NCBI GenBank assembly: GCA_003165655.1
Contig: PMOY01000063.1
Coordinates: 1 to 32,069 of the forward strand
Direction: 5' to 3'
Source: Solirubrobacterales bacterium
GTDB lineage: Bacteria > Actinomycetota > Thermoleophilia > Solirubrobacterales > Solirubrobacteraceae
Length of the DNA: 32,069 nt
Part shown: in pieces, positions 1 through 8,099 of the stretch
Layout: the number at the start of each line of letters is the position of its first letter
Position numbering within the stretch: position 1 is the first letter of the stretch
Made by a program: the position numbers and the translations under genes
Notes under the pieces: model-generated
Told to the model about the DNA's origin: nothing
The model's input: the letters and a program-made list of their open reading frames with translations, nothing else
Database searches by the model: none

Positions 1-1809
1 CCGGGCGGCGCCGCGGAGCCGATCCGCGCCGACATGCTGCCGCCGGAGATCGGGCAGGGCGCGCCCGCCTTGCTGAATTTCGACGAGTTCGCGGACGTGA
101 TGGCGCTGCCGTTCGAGATGGCCGTGCTCGAGTCCGGCGCGCGCAGCGTGATGAGCGCCTACACCGACGTTGACGGAATCCCGGCGGCTGCCAACAGGGA
201 GCTGCTCACCGGGCTGCTGCGCGAGACGTGGGGGTTCGAGGGCACGGTCGTGGCGGATTACTTCGGCGTCACCTTCCTGCGCACCCTGCACGGCGTCGCC
301 GGGAGCGCTGGCGAGGCCGCCGTTGCAGCGCTGACGGCGGGAGTCGACGTCGAGCTGCCGACCGTGAGCGCCTACAGCGATGCGCTCGCCGCCGAGATCG
401 ACGCGGGGCGGATCGACATCGAGGTGATCGACACCGCGCTGCGGCGCGTGCTGCGCCAGAAGCTCGAGCTCGGGTTGCTCGACCCGGACTGGGAGGCGCT
501 GCCCGAGGGCTTCACCGAGGCTGACCTCGCAGACGCCGAAGCGGCGCGTGGACGGCTGACACTCGACACCGACGAGGACCGTGCTCACGCCAGGCGGGTG
601 GCCGAAGCGGCAGTCGTGCTGCTCGCCAACGACGGAACGCTGCCGGTGGAGGCCGGTGCGGGCAAGCGGATCCTCGTGGTCGGCCCCACCGCCGACGACA
701 ACTTCACCCTGCTCGGCTGTTACTCGTTCCCCGGCCACGTTGGCGCTCTGCACCCGGAGGTACCGATTGGGATCGAGATTCCGACGGTGCTCGAGAGCAT
801 TCACTCTGCGTTCCCGGACGCGGAGATCACGTACATGCAGGGTGTGACGATCGACTGCGACGACCCCTCCGGGATCGAGCCCGCCGTCGCCGCCGCGGGC
901 GAGCACGATCTCGTGGTAGCGATGCTGGGCGATCGTGCCGGGCTGTTCGGGCGCGGCACCTCGGGTGAGGGCTGCGATGCCCTCGACATGAGCCTACCGG
1001 GGCGCCAGCAGGATCTGCTCGAGCGGCTGCTGGATAGCGGCGTGCCGGTGGTCGTCGGCCTGATCGAGGGCCGCCCGTACGCGCTCGGCACGGCTCCGGA
1101 GCGCGCTGCCGCGATACTCGTCTCGTTCTTCCCGGGTGAGGAGGGCGCGAGCGCGATCGCGGGCATCCTGAGCGGGCGAGTCGAGCCCTCGGGCCGCCTG
1201 CCGGTCAGCGTTCCGGCTACGCCGGACGGCCAGCCGAGCACCTACTTCGGCGCTCCGCTGACCCGCAGGAGCGGAACCTCGAACATCGATCCGACGGCGC
1301 GATACCCGTTCGGGCACGGCCTCTCCTACACGAGCTTCGAATGGAATCAGCTCACGGTCGACGGCCGGCTGGTCGAATCGCTCCCGCTCGACACCCCTCT
1401 CGAAGAGGTGCGATCGGTGGCGAGCGCCGCCACCGACGGTTCGATGTCGGTCGGCCTCACCGTCCGAAACACAGGGGAGCGAGCGGGTGTTGAGGTGATC
1501 CAGCTGTACCTGCACGACCCGGTGGCGTCGGTGGTGCGCCCCGTCAACCGTCTGATCGGCTACGCGCGGGTGGCGCTGGCGGCCGGCGAAGGCGCGACCG
1601 TGACGTTCGAGGTTCCCGCCGATCTCAGCGCCTTCACAGGTCGTGACGGCCGCAGGATCGTCGAGCCGGGGATGCTGCAGTTGCGGCTCGGCGCCTCGAG
1701 CGCGGACCTGCGCATGAATGCGGCGGTCGAGCTCACCGGCGATGCACGCGTCGTTGACCACACTCGGGAACTGCATTGCGAGGTCCGTGTACGGGCGCTG
1801 TTCGGGTAA
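1..1809 (+). CDS. Glycoside hydrolase family 3 beta-glucosidase, 5'-truncated by the window edge
   Basis: Frame open from base 1. MSAYTDVDGIPAAANRELLTGLLRETWGFEGTVVADYF matches the GH3 N-domain nucleophile region (VxxDY/W). C-terminal fibronectin-III-like domain (GVEVIQLYLHDP...RPVNRLIGYARVALAAGE). Confidence 0.92.
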   Translation, partial: PGGAAEPIRADMLPPEIGQGAPALLNFDEFADVMALPFEMAVLESGARSVMSAYTDVDGIPAAANRELLTGLLRETWGFEGTVVADYFGVTFLRTLHGVAGSAGEAAVAALTAGVDVELPTVSAYSDALAAEIDAGRIDIEVIDTALRRVLRQKLELGLLDPDWEALPEGFTEADLADAEAARGRLTLDTDEDRAHARRVAEAAVVLLANDGTLPVEAGAGKRILVVGPTADDNFTLLGCYSFPGHVGALHPEVPIGIEIPTVLESIHSAFPDAEITYMQGVTIDCDDPSGIEPAVAAAGEHDLVVAMLGDRAGLFGRGTSGEGCDALDMSLPGRQQDLLERLLDSGVPVVVGLIEGRPYALGTAPERAAAILVSFFPGEEGASAIAGILSGRVEPSGRLPVSVPATPDGQPSTYFGAPLTRRSGTSNIDPTARYPFGHGLSYTSFEWNQLTVDGRLVESLPLDTPLEEVRSVASAATDGSMSVGLTVRNTGERAGVEVIQLYLHDPVASVVRPVNRLIGYARVALAAGEGATVTFEVPADLSAFTGRDGRRIVEPGMLQLRLGASSADLRMNAAVELTGDARVVDHTRELHCEVRVRALFG

Positions 1810-1830
1810 CGACCGCGGTCCCGACGAACG

Positions 1831-3330
1831 TCAGGCGGGGGTCAGCATCCGCGCGCCCGTGCCCAGGTAGCCGCGCTCGTCGGCGTCGATGTGGGCGGCG
1901 AGGCGGCTGGCGAGCGCCATGATCGTCAGCGACGGGTTGACCGACAGGGTGCGCGGGATCACCGACGAGTCGCCGACGAACAGGCGCATGACGTCATGGG
2001 ACTCCCCGTTGGCGTCGACGACGGAGCGCTCGGGGTCAGAGCCCATCCGGCAGCTGCCCTGAACGTGCGTGCTGACCACGCCGGTCGGCAGCACCCGCTT
2101 GGCGCCGGCCGCCTCGAGGATCCGCCGGGCGGTGTCGAGCGAGGCGTCGAGCCGCTGCTGCTCGCGCTCGTTCCAGCCGTAGGAGTAGCGGTCGCGACCG
2201 TCCTCGTCGACCCACACGACCCCCGTGTTCTCGTCATTGACCATCGTCAGCAGGCTCGAGATGTGGCGGTAGCGACGGGTCACCTCGACGAGTGCCTGAC
2301 CCCACATCGGCAGGCCCTGCTCATCGCACAGCCCGGTGGCGAACCCGATCGGATCCTGCACAGTCGCGGCCTCGACCAGGAAGCCGCCGTCGGCGTCGCG
2401 CTGCCACTGCTTGCAGTGCGAGCTGATCGGATAGACCATGTGGGCGTCCATGCGCTCGTCGAACAGGCCGGCGATCAGCCGCGCGGCATGGAAGCCGAGG
2501 TTGCGTCCGAGCAGGCGGCTGGAGGGCGAGCCGCCGGCGATCTCCCGCACGCCCGAGCGCAGGAGCACCCCCGGCGTCGCGAGCGCGCCCGTCGCCACGA
2601 CGACCACGTCGGCGAGCGCCTGCTGGAGGTCCCCGCCGGGCCCGAGGTACTCGACGCCGGTCGCCTGCGGGCGACCGGCGCCATCCTCGATCAGCACCCG
2701 GCGTACTTCGCATCCGGCCCGCAGCTCGAGGCCACCGAACACGACGGCGGGCTGGATGTAGGTGTTGAGCGTCGACTTGCCCGCGTTGGTCGGGCAGCCC
2801 TGCATGCACGAGCCGCAGCGCATGCAGTTCGGATCGGTGTAGGACATCACCGGCGCGAGCTTGGCGCCGATCGCCTCGAAGCCGGGCTCGACCGCGGTCA
2901 CGCACCGCTGCCAGTCGGTCCGTGGCCGAACCCCCAACCGCTGCTCGACGCGCTCCAGATATGGCAGCAGGTCGTCCTCGGCGAACGGCTCGCCGTCCCG
3001 GCCGAGTAGTCCCGCTGCGGCGTACCACTTCGAGTAATCCTCGGCGTCCGGGCGGACCGCCACCTTGGTGTTGACGGTCGTCGTGCCGCCGACGCAACGG
3101 CCGCGGAACAGCGGCACCGGCGGCTGGTCCGGGGCGGGGGGCTCGGCGAACGCCACCGGGAACCAGATCTCGTGGTTGGCCCGCGCCTCCCAGCGCATGT
3201 GGTCGGCAGCCGAATGATGTGGCCCGGCCTCGAGCAGGAGCACCGAGCGGCCGCGCTCCGCGAGCTCGCCCGCGACGACGCCGCCACCGGCGCCCGAGCC
3301 GACGACGATCGCGTCGAACCGCTCGGTCAT
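1831..3330 (-). CDS. GMC-family FAD-dependent oxidoreductase (glucoside/gluconate dehydrogenase large-subunit-like)
   Basis: MTERFDAIVVGSGAGGGVVAGELAERG Rossmann motif; C-terminal GSCRMG and VNPSLTIMALASRLA motifs; internal CMRCGSCMQGCP motif. Start at 3330 overlaps the upstream small-subunit stop (ATGA). Confidence 0.9.
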   Translation of the reverse strand: MTERFDAIVVGSGAGGGVVAGELAERGRSVLLLEAGPHHSAADHMRWEARANHEIWFPVAFAEPPAPDQPPVPLFRGRCVGGTTTVNTKVAVRPDAEDYSKWYAAAGLLGRDGEPFAEDDLLPYLERVEQRLGVRPRTDWQRCVTAVEPGFEAIGAKLAPVMSYTDPNCMRCGSCMQGCPTNAGKSTLNTYIQPAVVFGGLELRAGCEVRRVLIEDGAGRPQATGVEYLGPGGDLQQALADVVVVATGALATPGVLLRSGVREIAGGSPSSRLLGRNLGFHAARLIAGLFDERMDAHMVYPISSHCKQWQRDADGGFLVEAATVQDPIGFATGLCDEQGLPMWGQALVEVTRRYRHISSLLTMVNDENTGVVWVDEDGRDRYSYGWNEREQQRLDASLDTARRILEAAGAKRVLPTGVVSTHVQGSCRMGSDPERSVVDANGESHDVMRLFVGDSSVIPRTLSVNPSLTIMALASRLAAHIDADERGYLGTGARMLTPA

Positions 3331-3701
3331 GCGCCGACTCCGAGGTAGGACCAGTCCTTCTGCAGCCGTGCCGCGAGCGGCGGCGCGAAGTCGATCTCGG
3401 CCCAGGCGCCCGGGCCGGGCGCGCCGGGCGCGACGAAGTCGCTGTAGAACGCCTCGCACGCGAGCGCTCGCACGAGCATGAACTCCGGCGTGAGCGCGTG
3501 CTCGGCGAGCGCCTCGGTCCCGCCCGCGACGAGCGGCGCGAGCGCGGCGATCGCGGCCAGCGCGACGGCGCGGTCGGCTCCGGGCATGCGTGCCAGCAGC
3601 GCGTCGATGTACACCTCGGGCTGGACACGAGCCGAGCCCGGCACGATCAGCTCACACAGCGACCGAACCACGGTCGACCTGTGGTCGTCAAGAACCTTCA
3701 T
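3327..3701 (-). CDS. Small subunit, gluconate 2-dehydrogenase subunit 3-like
   Basis: MKVLDDHRSTVVRSLCELIVPGSARVQPEVYIDALLARMPG...EAFYSDFVAPG. Good ribosome binding site (GGAGGAG) before ATG at 3701. ATGA overlap with the GMC gene. Confidence 0.65.
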   Translation of the reverse strand: MKVLDDHRSTVVRSLCELIVPGSARVQPEVYIDALLARMPGADRAVALAAIAALAPLVAGGTEALAEHALTPEFMLVRALACEAFYSDFVAPGAPGPGAWAEIDFAPPLAARLQKDWSYLGVGA

Positions 3702-3869
3702 CGCTCTCCTCCGGGCCGATGTGATCGGGCGCAAGGACACCCGCGTGGAAGCTTAAAGCGCGCCCACGGGCGCTGGGTCGCTCATCGTCGCCGTCTGCGC
3801 TGATCGCCGCCTCGCGCTGCGCTCTCTGGCGAGGCCCGGCGCAGATGTATGATCCGCCCCGAATTATGG

Positions 3870-3892
3870 TTGACAAGATTGTTGACAATCTT
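3870..3892. promoter_or_regulatory. Operator-like palindrome AAGATTG-TTGA-CAATCTT with repeated TTGACA, upstream of gntR
   Basis: Perfect 7-bp arms at 3875-3881 and 3886-3892; TTGACA at 3870-3875 and again at 3882-3887; lies between divergent transcription units. Confidence 0.55.
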
Positions 3893-3913
3893 CGGGCTCG
3901 TGGTGACCCAGGG

Positions 3914-4002
3914 CGGAGATCGCCCGTCGGAGATCGCCCGTTCCGACATCGCCCGTTCGGAGATCGCTCGTTCGGCGATCGCCCGTTCGGAGATCGCCCG
4001 TG
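3914..4002 (+). repeat. 15-bp tandem repeat (GGAGATCGCCCGTTC-like, about 6 copies) ending at the gntR start codon
   Basis: Read directly: gagatcgcccgtcg / gagatcgcccgttcc / gacatcgcccgttcg / gagatcgctcgttcg / gcgatcgcccgttcg / gagatcgcccgtgag. Confidence 0.9.
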
Positions 4003-4620
4003 AGTCCCGAGGACGCCCTGCGGGAGGCGATCGTGAGCGGCCGTCTGTTGCCCAACCAGCGTCTCGTGGAGGCCGACCTGACGCGGACGCTCGGAGTGGG
4101 TCGCTCGGCGGTGCGCGCCGCGCTCGCCCGGCTCGAGCACGAGGGACTCGTGGAGCACGAGCGCAACCGCGGCGCTCGGGTTCGGCTCGTCGAGGAGCGC
4201 GAGGCCGTGGAGATCCTCGAGGCGCGTGCTGCGCTCGAAGCGCTCGCCGCTCGACACGCGGCGACGCGGGCCGGCGAGGCGGACATCGCGGACCTGCGAC
4301 GCATCCTCAGCGAGATGCGCTGCCTGCTCGATCGCGGGGATCTGCTCAGCGCCTCGGACCAGAACGCCGTGCTGCACGAGCGCTTGCTCGAGATCGCCGG
4401 GCACGCCACGGCGGGGCGGCTGATCTCGACCCTGAAGTCGCAGCTCGTGCGCTTCCAGTACCGGACGATCCTCGTGCCGGGTCGCAGCGAGCGCTCGTTC
4501 GCCGAGCACGGGAGGATCGTCGATGCCGTGGCGGCCGGCGATCCGGACGCCGCCGAGGCGGCGATGCAGACGCACCTCTCGCACGTGGCGGAGGCGCTGC
4601 GGGGAGCCGAAAGCCGATGA
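4000..4620 (+). CDS. GntR family transcriptional regulator, FCD-domain (FadR subfamily)
   Basis: EALREAIVSGRLLPNQRLVEADLTRTLGVGRSAVRAALARLEHEGLV winged-HTH signature; FCD-type C-terminus with HERLLEIAGHATAGRL and EHGRIVDAVAAGDPDAAEAAMQTHL. GTG start at 4000. Confidence 0.9.
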   Translation: MSPEDALREAIVSGRLLPNQRLVEADLTRTLGVGRSAVRAALARLEHEGLVEHERNRGARVRLVEEREAVEILEARAALEALAARHAATRAGEADIADLRRILSEMRCLLDRGDLLSASDQNAVLHERLLEIAGHATAGRLISTLKSQLVRFQYRTILVPGRSERSFAEHGRIVDAVAAGDPDAAEAAMQTHLSHVAEALRGAESR

Positions 4621-5534
4621 GCGCCACGCCTTCGGATCGTGCTCGTGAGCTCCTTCGCGGAGCGTTCGACACGCACGTGCATATCGCGCCCGACGTCGTC
4701 GAGCGCAAGATCGATGACATCTCGCTGGCTCGCCGCTTCGGCGGGCTGGGGATGGCGGGCTTCCTCCTGAAGTCGCACTACGGCTCCACCGCGGAGCGAG
4801 CGAGCGTCGTGCGAGCGGCGGTCCCCGGAGTGCACGTGCTCGGCGCGCTCGCCCTCAACCGGGCCGTAGGCGGCATGAATCCGCTGGCGGTGGAGATCGC
4901 GGCACGCGAGGGCGCCCGTACCGTCTGGCTGCCGACCGTCGACTCGGTGAACGAATCCCATGAGCGTGACGCTCCGCCCGGGGCCAAGGTGCCGGTGTGG
5001 GTCAAGCTCCAGCTGGAGCTGCGCGAGCAGGGAATCGAAATCGAGCCGGTGCCCGTCCTCGACGACGGCGGGGCGGTGCTGCCCGCCACGCGCGCGGTGC
5101 TGGCGACGATCGCGCGAAACGGGATGCTGCTGGCCACCGGACACCTCGGCCGCGATGAGATCTTCGCGGTGGTGGAGGCGGCGCTCGAGGAGGGGGTCCG
5201 TGAGATCGTGATCACGCACCCCGAGTTTCCTTCCCAGAACCTCTCCGTCGAGGACCAGCGCGCGCTGGCCGAGCGCGGTGCGCTGCTCGAGCGGTGCTTC
5301 ACCACCCCGCACACGGGCAAGATCGAGTGGGAGCAATGGATCGAGAACATCAGGGCCGCCGGGACCGAGCACTCGATCCTCTCGACGGATCTCGGACAGA
5401 TCTTCAACCCACCGGTCGAGGACGGCATGGCGCTGATGGTGGACCGGTTGCTCGCGGCCGGCGTCGATGACCAGGAGGTGCACGTGATGGCGGTTGTGAA
5501 CACGCGCCGGGTGGCGGGAGCGGACCCGTGGTGA
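4617..5534 (+). CDS. Amidohydrolase-like protein (DUF6282-type)
   Basis: FDTHVHIAPDVV (HxH), FLLKSHYGSTAERA, LLATGHLGRDEI, IVITHPEFPSQNLS, ILSTDLGQIFNPP metal-ligand-like motifs. ATGA overlap with gntR. Confidence 0.8.
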   Translation: MSATPSDRARELLRGAFDTHVHIAPDVVERKIDDISLARRFGGLGMAGFLLKSHYGSTAERASVVRAAVPGVHVLGALALNRAVGGMNPLAVEIAAREGARTVWLPTVDSVNESHERDAPPGAKVPVWVKLQLELREQGIEIEPVPVLDDGGAVLPATRAVLATIARNGMLLATGHLGRDEIFAVVEAALEEGVREIVITHPEFPSQNLSVEDQRALAERGALLERCFTTPHTGKIEWEQWIENIRAAGTEHSILSTDLGQIFNPPVEDGMALMVDRLLAAGVDDQEVHVMAVVNTRRVAGADPW

Positions 5535-5639
5535 GCGCGATGACGGTGGCGGGAGCGGACGCGTGGTGAGCGCGATGACGGTGGCGGGAGTGGACGCGTG
5601 GTGAGCGCGATGACGATGGCGGGAGCGGACCCGTGGTGA
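5512..5639 (+). repeat. 35-bp tandem repeat array, each unit a complete minicistron (MTVAGADAW*, MTVAGVDAW*, MTMAGADPW*)
   Basis: Units 5531-5565, 5566-5600, 5601-5635 plus flanking partials. Mini-ORFs at 5540-5569, 5575-5604, 5610-5639. Confidence 0.95.
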
Positions 5640-6352
5640 GGTCGCGGAGGATGATGGTGATCGGCGCGCACTCCGCGGACTTCGTCTGGCGCGCGGGCGG
5701 CGCGATCGCCGTGACCACCTCGGATGGGGGAGCCGCGAGCGTGATCGCGCTCTCCTACGGCGAGCGCGGCGAATCGGGTGAGCTGTGGAAGCAGGAGGGC
5801 CAGACGATCGAGCGCGTCAAGGAGATCCGCGGGGGCGAGGCCGAGCGGGCGGCCGCTGCGCTCGGAGCCGAGTTCGACTGCCTGGACCTCGGCGACTACC
5901 CACTCGAGATCGACGGCGACGCGCTGCGGACGATCTCGGACCGAATCCGCGAGTTCGCCCCGGACGTGCTGATCACGCATACCGATACCGATCCCTTCAA
6001 CCCTGATCACCCGATTGCGTCCGTGGCCGTGGCGCGGGCCCGCTCGCTGGCCGCCGGAGCGGGCGTGCAGAGCGCGTTTGCGACGGTGAACCCGCCGGAG
6101 CTGTTTCTGTTCGAGCCCCACCAACCGGAGCTGTGCAACTTCACCCCTACCACCTTCGTCGACATCACGCCCGTGATCGACAAGAAACTCGCAGCGATGG
6201 GGGAGATGAAGGCGCAGAATTACCTCGTGACCTACTACGAGCAGCGGGCCGACCATCGTGGCAACCACGCGCGCCGCAGCTCGGGGAACGCGGAGATCAG
6301 ACAGGCCGAGGCGTTCCAGCGGGTGACGCCCCAGGTGGTGAGCGCGCTGTGA
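5633..6352 (+). CDS. galB: PIG-L family zinc hydratase, GalB-like (4-oxalomesaconate / 4-carboxy-2-hydroxymuconate hydratase)
   Basis: MMVIGAHSADFVWRAGGAIA N-terminal motif and THTDTDPFNPDHPIASVAV. Next gene is an RraA/LigK-like aldolase, as in gallate/protocatechuate pathways. Start could be GTG 5633, GTG 5636 or ATG 5651. Confidence 0.78.
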   Translation: MVRSRRMMVIGAHSADFVWRAGGAIAVTTSDGGAASVIALSYGERGESGELWKQEGQTIERVKEIRGGEAERAAAALGAEFDCLDLGDYPLEIDGDALRTISDRIREFAPDVLITHTDTDPFNPDHPIASVAVARARSLAAGAGVQSAFATVNPPELFLFEPHQPELCNFTPTTFVDITPVIDKKLAAMGEMKAQNYLVTYYEQRADHRGNHARRSSGNAEIRQAEAFQRVTPQVVSAL

Positions 6353-6999
6353 CCGAACCGATCGACCACGCAACCAGCGAGCGCTACGAGGAGCTCGCGC
6401 GGCTCGGCTCCGCCACGGTGTACGAGGCCGGCGGCCGGCGCGGCTACGTGGACGCCAACCTGGTACAGGTCGTGCCGGGCTCACGCGCCGCCGGACCGGC
6501 GCGCACCGTGCGCTGTGGCCAGGACGACAACCTGATGGTGCACGCCGTAATGGCTCAGGTGCAGCCTGGCGAAGTGATCGTGCTGACCATGCCCGAGCCG
6601 CGGCCGGTGGCGCTCGTGGGAGAGCTACTGGCGACCCAGGCCAAGGCGCACGGCGCGGCCGCGATCCTGATCGACGCGTCGGTGCGAGACGTGGAGGAGC
6701 TGACCGAGCTCGGCCTGCCGATCTGGGCCCGCTGGGTGCGTGTCCACGGCGCGACCAAGGACGTAGCCGGCACGATCGGCGAGCCGGTGCGGGTCGGAGC
6801 GGCCACGATCCGCCAGGGCGATGTCGTCGTGCTCGATGCCGACGGAGCCGCCGTGGTGGAGCGGCTGCGGATCGATCAGGTGCTCGAGTCCTCGCGCGAG
6901 CGAGCCCGGCGCGAGGCCGTCAAGCGGGGGAAGCTCGAGGCCGGCGCTCTGTCCTATGACCTCGACGGATTGCGCGAACGCGTGGAAGGCGGGTCATGA
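6349..6999 (+). CDS. galC: RraA-like HMG/CHA aldolase (4-carboxy-4-hydroxy-2-oxoadipate aldolase/oxaloacetate decarboxylase-like)
   Basis: ATVYEAGGRRGYVDANL, ARTVRCGQDDNLMVHAV, LVGELLATQAKAHGAAAILIDASVRDVEEL motifs. GTGA overlap with galB-like gene. Confidence 0.82.
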   Translation: MTEPIDHATSERYEELARLGSATVYEAGGRRGYVDANLVQVVPGSRAAGPARTVRCGQDDNLMVHAVMAQVQPGEVIVLTMPEPRPVALVGELLATQAKAHGAAAILIDASVRDVEELTELGLPIWARWVRVHGATKDVAGTIGEPVRVGAATIRQGDVVVLDADGAAVVERLRIDQVLESSRERARREAVKRGKLEAGALSYDLDGLRERVEGGS

Positions 7000-8021
7000 C
7001 CGAGCCGATTCACGATCTTGCCCACATCGGGCACGCGGAGCTGCTCACGCCGTTCCCGCAGGACAGCCTGCGCTTCTTCGTCGATTTGTTCGGGATGGAG
7101 GTGGAGGCGCGTGAGGGCAACTCGGTCTATCTCCGCGGCTGGGGCGACTATCAGCGCTACAGCCTCAAGCTCACGGAGTCAGACCTGCCCGGGCTCGGCC
7201 ACATGGCGATCCGCGCCTGGAGCCCGGCAGCGCTCGATCGGCGCGTGGCGGCGATCGATGAGGGCGGCCTGGGCATCGGCTGGATCGACGGCGATCACGG
7301 CCACGGCCCCGCCTACCGTTTCACCGACCCCGATGGGCATCCGATGGAGCTCTACTACGAAACCGACAGGTACGACCCACCCGAGGGGCTGCGTCCGGCG
7401 CTCAAGAACGTGCCCCAGCGCTACCTGGGCCGCGGCGCGGCGGTCAAGCGGCTCGATCACGTGAACCTGCTGGCCAGGGACGTGGAGGCCAACCGGCGCT
7501 TCGCCGAGGAGACGCTCGGCTTCCGGCTCTACGAGCAGATCGTCAACGACGACGGCAGCGAGACCGGGGCGTGGATGAGCCTCACAATCGCCGCGCACGA
7601 GCTCATCTACGTGGCCGACCACGCCGGCGCTCGGGGTCGCCTCCACCATTTCGCCTTCTTTGTCGACACGCGCGAGGAGCTGCTGCGCGCCGCGGATCTG
7701 TTCCTCGATGCCGACGTGCCGATCGAAGCGGCGCCCTCGAAGCATGCCGTGGCGCAGGGCATGTTCCTCTATGTCTACGAGCCAGGCGGAAACCGGGTTG
7801 AGGTGACGACCGGGACGCACTTCATCTACGACCCGGCTTACGAGCCGGTGGTCTGGACCCAGGCCGAGCGAGCGCGCGGCCAGGCCTGGGGCGTCAAGAC
7901 GATCGAGACGTTCCACACCTATGGCACGCCGGATCTGAGCGGACAGGCGACGGGACCGCCGATCCCGCCGACCAGCCGTGTCCCCGACCTCGGACACATT
8001 CCTGATCTCGGACACACATAG
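6996..8021 (+). CDS. Type I extradiol ring-cleavage dioxygenase (catechol 2,3-dioxygenase-like, VOC)
   Basis: Two VOC modules; putative 2-His-1-Glu ligands in RLDHVNLL, RLHHFAFFVDTREELLRAADL and YVYEPGGNRVEVTTG. ATGA overlap with the aldolase gene. Confidence 0.88.
   Translation: MTEPIHDLAHIGHAELLTPFPQDSLRFFVDLFGMEVEAREGNSVYLRGWGDYQRYSLKLTESDLPGLGHMAIRAWSPAALDRRVAAIDEGGLGIGWIDGDHGHGPAYRFTDPDGHPMELYYETDRYDPPEGLRPALKNVPQRYLGRGAAVKRLDHVNLLARDVEANRRFAEETLGFRLYEQIVNDDGSETGAWMSLTIAAHELIYVADHAGARGRLHHFAFFVDTREELLRAADLFLDADVPIEAAPSKHAVAQGMFLYVYEPGGNRVEVTTGTHFIYDPAYEPVVWTQAERARGQAWGVKTIETFHTYGTPDLSGQATGPPIPPTSRVPDLGHIPDLGHT
7983..8018 (+). repeat. 18-bp in-frame direct duplication at the dioxygenase C-terminus (PDLGHI-PDLGHT)
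   Basis: cccgacctcggacacatt / cctgatctcggacacaca directly before TAG. Confidence 0.8.
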
Positions 8022-8057
8022 CGACGGGGTGGCTGCGCTGCGCCCCCCGCCGGGCTC

Positions 8058-8099
8058 GTCGATGCCGGCTGCGCCGCCCGGGTCCGTCGATGCCGGCTG
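8058..8099 (+). repeat. 28-bp-period duplication of the MFS start-codon context
   Basis: gtcgatgccggctg at 8058-8071 and at 8086-8099; the second copy carries the MFS ATG (8090). Confidence 0.8.

Noticed and set aside
3849-5534. 561-aa ORF starting upstream of gntR
   Set aside because: Its first half is the repeat region plus an out-of-frame reading of gntR; the real gene begins at the ATGA overlap at 4617.
5531-5639. CRISPR-like 35-bp repeats
   Set aside because: Units are directly contiguous without spacers and derive from the adjacent CDS end.
4778-6484. Long minus-strand ORF (568 aa) with PPRPHHGSAPA repeats
   Set aside because: Antisense shadow of real + strand genes; the repeats are just the reverse translation of the 35-bp array.
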